From assembly GCA_000719695.1 (NCBI GenBank), contig JOHN01000028.1, forward strand, positions 1 through 64,000: a DNA stretch of 64,000 nt, read 5' to 3'. A program made the position numbers and the translations under genes. Origin of the DNA: Streptomyces sp. NRRL F-6131 (GTDB lineage Bacteria; Actinomycetota; Actinomycetes; Streptomycetales; Streptomycetaceae). Below, piece after piece: positions 57,790 through 64,000 of this stretch (position 1 is the first letter of the stretch; every line of letters begins with the position of its first letter). Below the pieces are notes generated by a model. The model was not told where the DNA came from and made no database searches. It saw nothing but the letters and a program-made list of their open reading frames with translations.

Positions 57790-58127
57790 AGGTCCTTGAG
57801 CCTCTCCAGCGTCTCCGCGTTGGCCTCGCGGATGCGGTCCACCAGCGCGGCCCGGCGCTCGGCGCGGGTGGGGGCGGGCCGGTCGGCGAGGGCGTCGGGG
57901 AGCTCGGCCTGCGGGACGTCGAAGGCCAGCTGGGCACGGTCGTCCGCACCGCCCGGCGCGCCGGTGACCCGCACCCGGCCGGCCATCACGGCCTGGGCGG
58001 CCTCGCGCAGGGCGAACTCCAGCGCCTGCCTGGTCTCCGCCGGAAGGTCGGCGGGCAGGCGGACGGCCAGGGACTCCTCCACGGCGTCGGCGTCGCCGGG
58101 GACGAGGTCCAGGGGGCGCAGGGTCAT
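57786..58127 (-). CDS. Probable antitoxin partner of doc, family unrecognised
   Basis: A 113-residue acidic protein: VEESLAVRLPADLPAETRQALEFALREAAQAVMAGRVRV, then an Ala/Pro-rich region and a C-terminal helix LVDRIREANAETLERLKDL. It overlaps the doc GTG by four bases (GTGA), the normal antitoxin-toxin gene order. It does not look like Phd or AbrB. The role is inferred from position. With the toxin broken it may now be an orphan. Confidence 0.65.
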   Translation of the reverse strand: MTLRPLDLVPGDADAVEESLAVRLPADLPAETRQALEFALREAAQAVMAGRVRVTGAPGGADDRAQLAFDVPQAELPDALADRPAPTRAERRAALVDRIREANAETLERLKDL

Positions 58128-58265
58128 CGCGGCACTCTCCTCGTCGGTGGTCGTTCAGCTCGACGGTAGGGCCGGTGGGCGGTGGTGACCAGCCGTTTTT
58201 CCGGGTGGGGGTGGGTTGCGTAGGGTGGCGGGGTCCGTGGCCCGTGGAGTGTGGAGGAGTCCGTC

Positions 58266-59051
58266 GTGCTGGTGCTGTTGCCGCCCTCGGAGGGGAAGGC
58301 CGCTTCCGCGGACGGGGTGCCGGTGGCGCTCGACGGCTTGTCGCTGCCGGGGCTGACCGACGCCCGGGGCGAGGTGCTGGAGACGCTGGTCGCCCTCTGC
58401 CGGGGCGACGAGGACGCCGCCGCCGGGGTGCTCGGGCTGAGCCCGGGCCTGCGCGGCGAGGTGGCGCGCAACGCGGCGCTGCCGACGGCGGGCGCGCTGC
58501 CGGCCGGGGAGGTGTACACCGGGGTGCTGTTCGACAACCTCGGGCTGGCGACGCTCGACGAGGAGGCGCGGGACCGGGCCGGGCGGAGCCTGCTGGTCTT
58601 CTCCGGCCTCTGGGGCGCGGTGCGGGTCGGCGACCGGATCCCGCCGTACCGCTGCTCGATGGGCGTGAAGCTCCCCGGGCTGGGGGCGCTCGGCGCGTAC
58701 TGGCGGCGCGCGATGGCGGACGTGCTGCCGGAGGTGGCCGACGGCTTGGTGCTGGACCTGCGGTCCGCCGCCTACGCGGCGGCCTGGAAGCCGGCCGGCG
58801 AGGTGGTGTCCAGGACGGCGACCGTCCGGGTGCTCCAGGAGCGGAACGGCCGGCGGACCGTCGTCAGCCACTTCAACAAGGCCACCAAGGGCCGGCTGGT
58901 CCGCGACCTGCTGGTGGCGGGCGCCGAACCGAAGACGCCCGGCGAACTGCTGGACGCGCTGCTCGGACTGGGCCACCGGGTGGAGGTCGCCGCCGAGGGC
59001 ACCGCGCGCAAGCCGTGGCAGCTGGACGTGGTGGTCACCGAGGTGCACTGA
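58266..59051 (+). CDS. yaaA: YaaA-family peroxide stress protein
   Basis: A 261-residue protein. VLLPPSEGKAAS at the N-terminus is the YaaA/DUF328 signature. VFSGLWGAVRVGDRIPPYRCSMGVKL and VSHFNKATKGRLVRDLL are the other conserved blocks. In E. coli YaaA limits intracellular iron during hydrogen peroxide stress and binds DNA. GTG at 58266 follows GGAGGAG by six bases; an earlier in-frame GTG at 58251 would overlap that site. TAGGGT (58221-58226) may be its -10, giving a leader of about 35 bases. Confidence 0.88.
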   Translation: MLVLLPPSEGKAASADGVPVALDGLSLPGLTDARGEVLETLVALCRGDEDAAAGVLGLSPGLRGEVARNAALPTAGALPAGEVYTGVLFDNLGLATLDEEARDRAGRSLLVFSGLWGAVRVGDRIPPYRCSMGVKLPGLGALGAYWRRAMADVLPEVADGLVLDLRSAAYAAAWKPAGEVVSRTATVRVLQERNGRRTVVSHFNKATKGRLVRDLLVAGAEPKTPGELLDALLGLGHRVEVAAEGTARKPWQLDVVVTEVH

Positions 59052-59088
59052 GCGGGACGGGCAAGGGACTCGCGCGGGACGGAACGGA

Positions 59089-59116
59089 GGGCCGGTCGGA
59101 CGGATCCGACCGGCCC
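59089..59116. terminator. Bidirectional terminator between yaaA and the RNase H gene
   Basis: GGGCCGGTCGGA pairs perfectly with TCCGACCGGCCC over 12 bp around a four-base loop, between convergent stop codons. Confidence 0.65.
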
Positions 59117-59125
59117 CCGTCTCCG

Positions 59126-60268
59126 TCAGCGCAGGTGCCCGGTGTCGTTCAGCAGGCGCAGCGAGGCGTTGCCGTCCGCGTAGTACTGGACGGCGCACAG
59201 CGCGGCGGCCGACAGCTCCATCCGGTACAGCGCGTCCGGCGGGGCGCCGAGCGCCAGCCGGACCAGCGTCTTGATCGGGCTGACGTGCGAGACCACCAGC
59301 ACCGTCTTCCCCGGGTGGCGGGCCAGGATCTTGTCCCGGGCCACCCCGACCCGGTGGGTGAGGGTGGTGAAGCTCTCGCCGCCGCCGGTCGGCCGGGCCT
59401 TCGCGGAGCCGAGCCAGGCGGTGAGGTCCTCCGGGTGGCGCTCCTGCACCTCGGCGAAGGTCAGCCCCTCCCAGGCGCCGAAGTCGACCTCGCGCAGCCC
59501 CTCCTCGTACCGGACCTCGAGGCCCAGCCGGGCGGCGACGGTCTCGGCGGTCTGCCGGGTGCGGAGCATCGGCGAGGCCACCACGGCCTGGATCGAGCCG
59601 CGCGCGGCGAGCGCCTCGGCGGCCCGTTCGGCCTGCCAGCGGCCCTTCTCGGAGAGCTCCGGGTCGGTGCCGCCGCTGCCGGAGAACCGCTTCTCCGGGG
59701 TGAGGTGGGTCTCGCCGTGCCGGAGCAGGACGAAGGTGGTCGGGGTGCCGAGGTCCGCGGCGGCCGCCCAGCCGGCCTTGGGCGCGGCCGTCTCCAGCGG
59801 CGCCTCGACGACGGCCGTCGCCGGGGTCGTCGCCTTCGGCTCCCACTGGCGGCCGGCCTTGCCGGCGTCCATCGCCTCGTTGGCGAGCCGGTCGGCGTCC
59901 TTGTTCCGCTCGCGCGGGATCCAGGTGTACTTCACCTGCCCGCGCGGGAGGACCTCGCGCGCCTCGGCCGCGAGCGGCTGCATGTCCGGGTGCTTGATCT
60001 TCCACCGGCCGGACATCTGCTCGACGACCAGCTTGGAGTCCATCCGGACGTCCACCACGGCGTCCGGGTCGAGCTCCCGGGCCGCCCGCAGGCCGGCGAT
60101 CAGGCCCTTGTACTCGGCCACGTTATTGGTCGCATGACCAATGAACTCCGCGGCCTCGGCGACGATCTGCCCGGTGTCGCCGTCGCGGACCACCGCGCCG
60201 TAGCCGGCCGGCCCCGGGTTGCCCCGGGACCCGCCGTCCGCCTCGACGACGAACCTGCGCGCGGCCAC
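59126..60268 (-). CDS. Bifunctional RNase H/acid phosphatase
   Basis: A 380-residue fusion. Residues 1-135 are RNase HI: VVEADGGSRGNPGPAGYGAVV (first Asp), NNVAEYKGLIAGLRAA (Glu), VDVRMDSKLVVEQMSGRW (Asp) and RERNKDADRLANEAMD (final Asp). A linker of about 40 residues leads to a histidine phosphatase: VLLRHGETHLTPEKRFSG, with RHG and later VVSHVSPIKTLVR. The same fusion is known in mycobacteria (Rv2228c) and Streptomyces. It degrades RNA in RNA-DNA hybrids; the phosphatase may act on an alpha-ribazole-like or other phosphate. It is followed four bases upstream by the zinc-ribbon gene, so they are co-transcribed. Confidence 0.93.
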   Translation of the reverse strand: MAARRFVVEADGGSRGNPGPAGYGAVVRDGDTGQIVAEAAEFIGHATNNVAEYKGLIAGLRAARELDPDAVVDVRMDSKLVVEQMSGRWKIKHPDMQPLAAEAREVLPRGQVKYTWIPRERNKDADRLANEAMDAGKAGRQWEPKATTPATAVVEAPLETAAPKAGWAAAADLGTPTTFVLLRHGETHLTPEKRFSGSGGTDPELSEKGRWQAERAAEALAARGSIQAVVASPMLRTRQTAETVAARLGLEVRYEEGLREVDFGAWEGLTFAEVQERHPEDLTAWLGSAKARPTGGGESFTTLTHRVGVARDKILARHPGKTVLVVSHVSPIKTLVRLALGAPPDALYRMELSAAALCAVQYYADGNASLRLLNDTGHLR

Positions 60269-60272
60269 CGGC

Positions 60273-61016
60273 TCAGACGCCCGAATCGGCGGTGCGGACC
60301 AGGATCCGCCCGCAGTTCTCGCAGCGGACCACCTTGTCGGCCGGCTCGGCCTTGATGGCGTTCACCTCGGTGATCGAGAACTCGGTGCGGCAGCCCTCGC
60401 AGCGGCGCTGGTACAGCCGGGCCGCGCCGACGCCGCCCTGCTGCTCGCGCAGCTTGGCGTAGACCTTCATGAGGTCGGCCGGGATGACGGCGGCGACGGC
60501 CTCGCGGTCGCGCTTGATCTTCTCGACCTCGGCGTCGATCTCGGCGAACGCGGCGTCCCGGCGGCCCTCGGCCTCGTTCAGCACGACGGTGGAGTGCTCC
60601 AGTCGCGCGGTCAGCTCGGTGACCCGGGTCTGGGCGGACTCCAGCCGCTCCATGACCTCCAGCACGACGTCCTCCAGGTCGCCCTGGCGCTTGGCCAGCG
60701 AGCCGATCTCGTGCTGGAGGTTCTCCAGGTCCTTCGGCGAGGTGATCGCGCCGGAGTCCAGGCGCTGCTGGTTGCGGGCGGACCGGGCGCGGACCTGCTC
60801 CACGTCCTGCTCGGCCTTGGTCAGCTCACGGGTGGTGTCGCCGTGCTGGGCCTGGGCGGCGACCACCAGGTCCTTCAGCGCGGTGTGGTCGGCGTTGACC
60901 TTGTCGATCTCGGCGTGCTCCGGCAGGCTGCGCCGCCGGTGGGCCAGCTGGTCGAGCTTGGAGTCGATGGCCTGGAGGTCGAGCAGGCGGATCTGGTCGG
61001 CGGGCGCGGCGTTCAA
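60273..61016 (-). CDS. Coiled-coil zinc-ribbon protein (CT398/DUF164-like)
   Basis: A 247-residue protein. A long coiled coil (about residues 25-180, LLDLQAIDSKLDQLAHRRRSLPE to VLNEAEGRRDAAFAEID) is followed by a C-terminal zinc ribbon with CEGCRTEFS and CENCGRILV. Family members are near-universal in actinobacteria beside NIF3 and RNase H genes; their role is unclear. The start is an unusual TTG at 61016, preceded by AGGAG with eight-base spacing. The frame is open further upstream but only in antisense of the NIF3 gene. It lies between the RNase H fusion and NIF3 as a three-gene operon. Confidence 0.88.
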   Translation of the reverse strand: MNAAPADQIRLLDLQAIDSKLDQLAHRRRSLPEHAEIDKVNADHTALKDLVVAAQAQHGDTTRELTKAEQDVEQVRARSARNQQRLDSGAITSPKDLENLQHEIGSLAKRQGDLEDVVLEVMERLESAQTRVTELTARLEHSTVVLNEAEGRRDAAFAEIDAEVEKIKRDREAVAAVIPADLMKVYAKLREQQGGVGAARLYQRRCEGCRTEFSITEVNAIKAEPADKVVRCENCGRILVRTADSGV

Positions 61017-61039
61017 GCGGAGAGCTCCTGTGAATCGGG

Positions 61040-61876
61040 TCAGGCGGGGAAGGACATGGGGGCGTGCGCGGTCCACGGGTCGGTGACCGTGCCGGAGACC
61101 CTGGTCTCCACGGTCCACCCGCGCTTCTCGGCGGCGCCGTGCAGCGCCCGCTCGGCCGACCGCAGCCAGGGCCACTCGGTGGCCCAGTGCGCGGCGTCCA
61201 CCAGGGCGACCGGCGCCGCCTCGGTGGCCTCGGAGGCCGGGTGGTGGCGCAGGTCGGCGGTCAGGTAGGCGTCGACGCCCGCCGCGCGCACCTCGGCGAA
61301 CAGGCTGTCGCCGGAGCCGCCGCACACCGCGACCCGGCTGATCAGACGGTTCGGGTCACCGGAGACCCGCACGCCGGTGGCGGTGGCCGGCAGGCCCGCG
61401 GCGACCCGCGCGGCGAACGCGGCCAGGGTCAGCGGGGGCTCCAGCAGGCCGACCCGCCCGGCGCCGCGCCGGCCCAGCGGGTCGGTCGGGTCCGGGACCA
61501 GCGGGCCGGTCACGGTCACGCCGACCGCCTCGGCGAGCGCGTCCGAGACGCCCGGGTCGGCGTGGTCGGCGTTGGTGTGGGCCACGTGCAGGGCGACCCC
61601 GCTGCGGATCAGGGTGTGCACGACGCGGCCCTTGAAGGTGGTCGCGGCGACGGTGGTGGTGCCGCGCAGGTACAGCGGGTGGTGGGTGACCACCAGGTCC
61701 GCTCCCCACTCGACGGCCTCGTCGACGACGGCCTGCACGGGGTCCACGGCGAACAGCACGCGGCGGACCTCGGCCTGAGGGTCTCCGCAGACCAGGCCGA
61801 CGGCGTCCCAGGACTCCGCCCACTGCGGCGGGTACAGCTCTTCGAGGGCGGCGATGACGTCGGACAGTTTCGGCAC
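61040..61876 (-). CDS. NIF3-like dinuclear metal-centre protein
   Basis: A 278-residue protein of the NIF3/YbgI family. LEELYPPQWAESWDAVGLVCGDP opens the fold, ADLVVTHHPLYLRG has the two metal-binding His, VAHTNADHADPGVSDALAEA follows, and VALVDAAHWATEW has the last ligand. The metal-binding oligomer may be a GTP cyclohydrolase-type or other hydrolase, but the function is not established. The GTG start has TAGTCT six bases upstream, suggesting leaderless transcription. First gene of the three-gene operon. Confidence 0.9.
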   Translation of the reverse strand: MPKLSDVIAALEELYPPQWAESWDAVGLVCGDPQAEVRRVLFAVDPVQAVVDEAVEWGADLVVTHHPLYLRGTTTVAATTFKGRVVHTLIRSGVALHVAHTNADHADPGVSDALAEAVGVTVTGPLVPDPTDPLGRRGAGRVGLLEPPLTLAAFAARVAAGLPATATGVRVSGDPNRLISRVAVCGGSGDSLFAEVRAAGVDAYLTADLRHHPASEATEAAPVALVDAAHWATEWPWLRSAERALHGAAEKRGWTVETRVSGTVTDPWTAHAPMSFPA

Positions 61877-62433
61877 CTGTCGAGACTACCGTGCGCGCGG
61901 GGGGAGGCGGTCCGCCCGGCCCGGGCCGGGGCCCGGGCCGGGGCGCCGACGGGGACCGGGGTCGGGGCCCGGCGGGGGCGCACGGATGCGCGTCAACCCA
62001 CGGCAACGGCGTGCGCGGGCGGACGGCACGGCCCGTCCGACCGGCGCGCGAGCGCGGTCCACGCCGGACGAAGGGGTGCACGCCGCGCACACGGCACCCC
62101 TCGCACGCGGGCGAATCGGCACCCCGATCACCCTTACGAGTGAAGTGACCGGCTTCGGATTGAGCATTTCTCGCTACCGAAAGTAACTTCACTTCCGCGA
62201 CCGGGAGTTGCTCCGGCCCGGCGGGCCGGTAAGGCCTCCGCCGGAGACCGGGGCCCCGGTGGGCGGACCGGACCCGGACCGGACCCGAGCCCGCGGCGGA
62301 CGCGGCCGGGGCGGCGTCGGCGACCGCCGGGACCGCGCACCCGGGCAGTTCCGAGGAACCGATCCAGGCCGTGGCCTCGCCCGGTGCCCGAGCAGTGGGC
62401 ACCGGGGAGGGCGCGTCGGCGCCGGACGAAGGG
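61877..62433. other. Intergenic region before the lanthionine synthetase
   Basis: There is no convincing small precursor gene here. The segment 62125-62200 is much richer in A+T than its surroundings and contains AGTGAAGT (62139-62146) and its complement ACTTCACT (62186-62193), probably the promoter and regulatory region. The stretch 62233-62433 is open in frame with the synthetase and may belong to it. Confidence 0.5.
62139..62193 (+). promoter_or_regulatory. Inverted repeat and likely promoter before the lanthionine synthetase
   Basis: AGTGAAGT and ACTTCACT form an exact 8-bp inverted repeat separated by 39 bp, embedded in an A+T-enriched segment containing TTGAGC (62160-62165). The spacing fits a regulator binding either side of a promoter. 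Confidence 0.4.
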
Positions 62434-64000
62434 ATGTGGTGGCGGATGAGAGCGGGCACATCGCTGCGGACGGCCGGCGGAACGGGCTGGGCGGACCACG
62501 GGCCGGCCGCGGCCGGACGGTGGCCGGAGATGACGCGGGCGGCGCTGAACGCCGCCGGCGGCCGGGGCGGCGGCGCGACCCCGCAGGTCGACGGGCAGGC
62601 CGACGGACCTGCTGACGGACCTGCCGACGGGCGGGTCCACGGGCAGGTCGACTGGCGGGTCACCGTCGAGGGCTTCTGGTGCACGGCCGGGCCGGCCTCG
62701 GGCGAACTCCCCGACGAGGGCTGGAAGCTCCACGTCAGCGCCGCCTCGGCGGTCGGCGGCGCGGTGCTCGCGGCCGTCACCGAAGTGCTCGCCGAGGATC
62801 CGTGCGCGTTCCGCTTCGCGGCCGGTCCGGCCCAGCTGCACGAACTCAACTCACGCCACAGCGAGCGGGGTTCGGCCGGCAAGTTCATCACCGTCTACCC
62901 GACCGGCGAACCGCAGTTCCGGCGGCTGGCCGCCGCGCTGCACCGCGCCACCGACGGCCTGCCCGGACCCGTGGTGCTCTCCGACCGCCCGTACCGGCCG
63001 GGCAGCCTCGTCCACTACCGCTACGGCGCCATCGCGGCGCGCGCCGAGCTGGGCAACGACGGCGGCTACCGGTCGATGCTGCGCGGGCCGGACGGCGAGC
63101 GGGTCGAGGACGTGCGCGGGGAGGCGTACCGGTGCCCGCCGTGGGCCCGGGACCCGCTGGCCGTCGACGGGCCGGGAGCCGTCGACGGGCCGGGAGCCTT
63201 CGGCGGGCCGGGGGCCGTCGACGGGCCGCGGGCGGTGGCCGGTCCGGCCGTGGCGGGTCCCGCCGAGGGCGGCGCGACGGCGGGCGGCGCGACGGCGGGC
63301 GGCGCGACGGCGGGCGGCCGGGGCGGACCCGGGTACCGACCCGGCGCCGGTCGCCCCGCGCCCCGGCGACGCGGCAGCGGCGGGGTGCTGCTCGCCGGCC
63401 GGTACGTGGTCACCGGGGCGATCCGGCACGGCGCCGAGGGCGGCGTCTTCCTCGGCCGGGACACCGACGGCGGCGCCGAGGTCGTGGTCAAACAGGCCCG
63501 CGCGCACATCGAGGTGGACCGCGCCGGTACGGACGCGCGCGCCGCCCTGCGGCACGAGGCCGCCCTGCTCGCCCGGTTGGAGGGCCGGGGCCTGGCCCCG
63601 CGGCCGGTCGAACTCGTCGAGCAGGACGACTCGCTCTTCCTGGTGCAGGAACGAATCGCCGGACAGCCGCTCGGCAGCTGGGTCGCGGCCCGGCTCCGCC
63701 GCGACGGCAGCCCCGGCGTCGAGTGGGCCGAGGCCGGACCGATGGCCCACGCGCTGCTCGACCTCGTCGAGCGGGTGCACGAGCAGGGGCTGGTGCTGCG
63801 CGGCCTCTCCCCCGGCCATGTGCTGGTCCAGCCGGACGGCTCGCTGCGGCTGGTCGACCTGGCGCTGGCCGCCGAGGCCGGCAGCCGGGCCGGTTCGGGC
63901 GGCACGCCCGGCTACCGCGCGCCCGAGCAGGGGCCGGGGCGGCTCGCCCTGGTCGCGCCCACCGGGACCCCGGCCCCCGGGCGGCGGATCGGCGGGTTCG
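62434..64000 (+). CDS. Lanthionine synthetase, LanL/LanKC type (partial, runs off the window)
   Basis: At least 522 residues with no stop before the window end. Residues 60-210 resemble the N-terminal phosphoserine/threonine lyase of class IV (LanL) enzymes: WRVTVEGFWC, GWKLHVSA (96 on), SAGKFITVYPTGE and RPYRPGSLVHYRYG (to about 198). A Pro/Gly linker follows with AVDGPG and GGATAG repeats (243-295). A kinase-like domain begins at about 319: LLAGRYVVTGAIR, EVVVKQARAH (Lys353), LRHEAALLARL, LRGLSPGHVLV (456-466), VDLALA (Asp475) and GTPGYRAPEQ (490-499). Catalytic-loop Asp and Asn are replaced. The cyclase domain would lie beyond the window. Starts at 62371, 62395 (GTG) or 62446 (ATG) are also possible; none has a good ribosome site. 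Confidence 0.8.
   Translation, partial: MWWRMRAGTSLRTAGGTGWADHGPAAAGRWPEMTRAALNAAGGRGGGATPQVDGQADGPADGPADGRVHGQVDWRVTVEGFWCTAGPASGELPDEGWKLHVSAASAVGGAVLAAVTEVLAEDPCAFRFAAGPAQLHELNSRHSERGSAGKFITVYPTGEPQFRRLAAALHRATDGLPGPVVLSDRPYRPGSLVHYRYGAIAARAELGNDGGYRSMLRGPDGERVEDVRGEAYRCPPWARDPLAVDGPGAVDGPGAFGGPGAVDGPRAVAGPAVAGPAEGGATAGGATAGGATAGGRGGPGYRPGAGRPAPRRRGSGGVLLAGRYVVTGAIRHGAEGGVFLGRDTDGGAEVVVKQARAHIEVDRAGTDARAALRHEAALLARLEGRGLAPRPVELVEQDDSLFLVQERIAGQPLGSWVAARLRRDGSPGVEWAEAGPMAHALLDLVERVHEQGLVLRGLSPGHVLVQPDGSLRLVDLALAAEAGSRAGSGGTPGYRAPEQGPGRLALVAPTGTPAPGRRIGGF
63160..63315 (+). repeat. In-frame repeats in the lanthionine synthetase linker
   Basis: Four 18-bp units close to GCCGTCGACGGGCCGGGA (63160-63231) encode AVDGPG-like hexapeptides. 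Three identical 15-bp units GGCGCGACGGCGGGC (63271-63315) encode GATAG. All keep the frame, so copy number could vary without breaking the gene. Confidence 0.75.

Noticed and set aside
53990..57949. A 1319-codon minus-strand frame crossing rnpB, the DHA2 exporter, RNB and doc genes
   Set aside because: It runs in a different frame from the true genes and through a structural RNA.
61886..62186. Short plus-strand frames before the lanthionine synthetase as possible precursor peptides
   Set aside because: They are Pro/Gly/Arg-rich, lack a leader-like helix and a Ser/Cys core, and the longest ends inside the AT-rich promoter island.

Overview
The window is about 73% G+C. Its genes show strong GC3 bias, frequent GTG starts and many leaderless starts behind TAGNNT-like hexamers. 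Together with AfsR-like SARP, DrrAB-type ABC, glnE, GlnA2 and F420-reductase genes, this points to Streptomycetaceae (Streptomyces or Kitasatospora). Apart from the two ends and one small insertion it looks like core chromosome.

Layout. 1-6.9 kb: small stress and housekeeping genes (ArsC-like, PPOX-family, DUF1697, DUF1707-FHA), then a TetR regulator divergent from a FAD aromatic hydroxylase with two clear palindromic operators, and a hemerythrin protein. 7.4-25 kb: mostly exported enzymes. These are an esterase lipoprotein, an alpha-amylase with CBM20, an M4 metalloprotease, a very large amylase-pullulanase and a PAP2-type membrane protein, interrupted by an ECF sigma operon and an amtB-glnK operon. 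The amylase and pullulanase promoters share an 11-base element, so they probably answer to one maltodextrin regulator. 25-38 kb: nitrogen and cofactor genes (glnE, GlnA2-type glutamine synthetase, nadE), plus an acyltransferase, an EEP protein and a TetR/DHA2-MFS pair. 38-46 kb: panB, a two-gene ABC exporter preceded by 11-bp-phased repeats, a large AfsR-type SARP and an M50 protease. 46-57 kb: F420:NADPH reductase, MFS exporters, map, a PadR regulator with a dense operator region, the RNase P RNA gene on the minus strand, and an RNB ribonuclease. 57-62 kb: a toxin-antitoxin-like pair whose doc toxin is broken by a 161-bp terminal-inverted-repeat element, then YaaA, RNase H/phosphatase, a CT398-like zinc ribbon protein and a NIF3 protein.

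The most interesting item is the last gene (about 62434 to the window end). It is an incomplete lanthionine synthetase of the LanL/LanKC type: an N-terminal phospho-lyase domain, a repeat-rich linker and a Ser/Thr-kinase-like domain running off the end. Its kinase catalytic loop reads LRGLSPGH, so the usual catalytic Asp and Asn are missing. This suggests a lanthipeptide locus at the right edge whose precursor, cyclase domain and exporter lie outside the window.

Method limits: everything was read by eye. Family names rest on recognised motifs, not searches, and promoter and operator calls are pattern-based.
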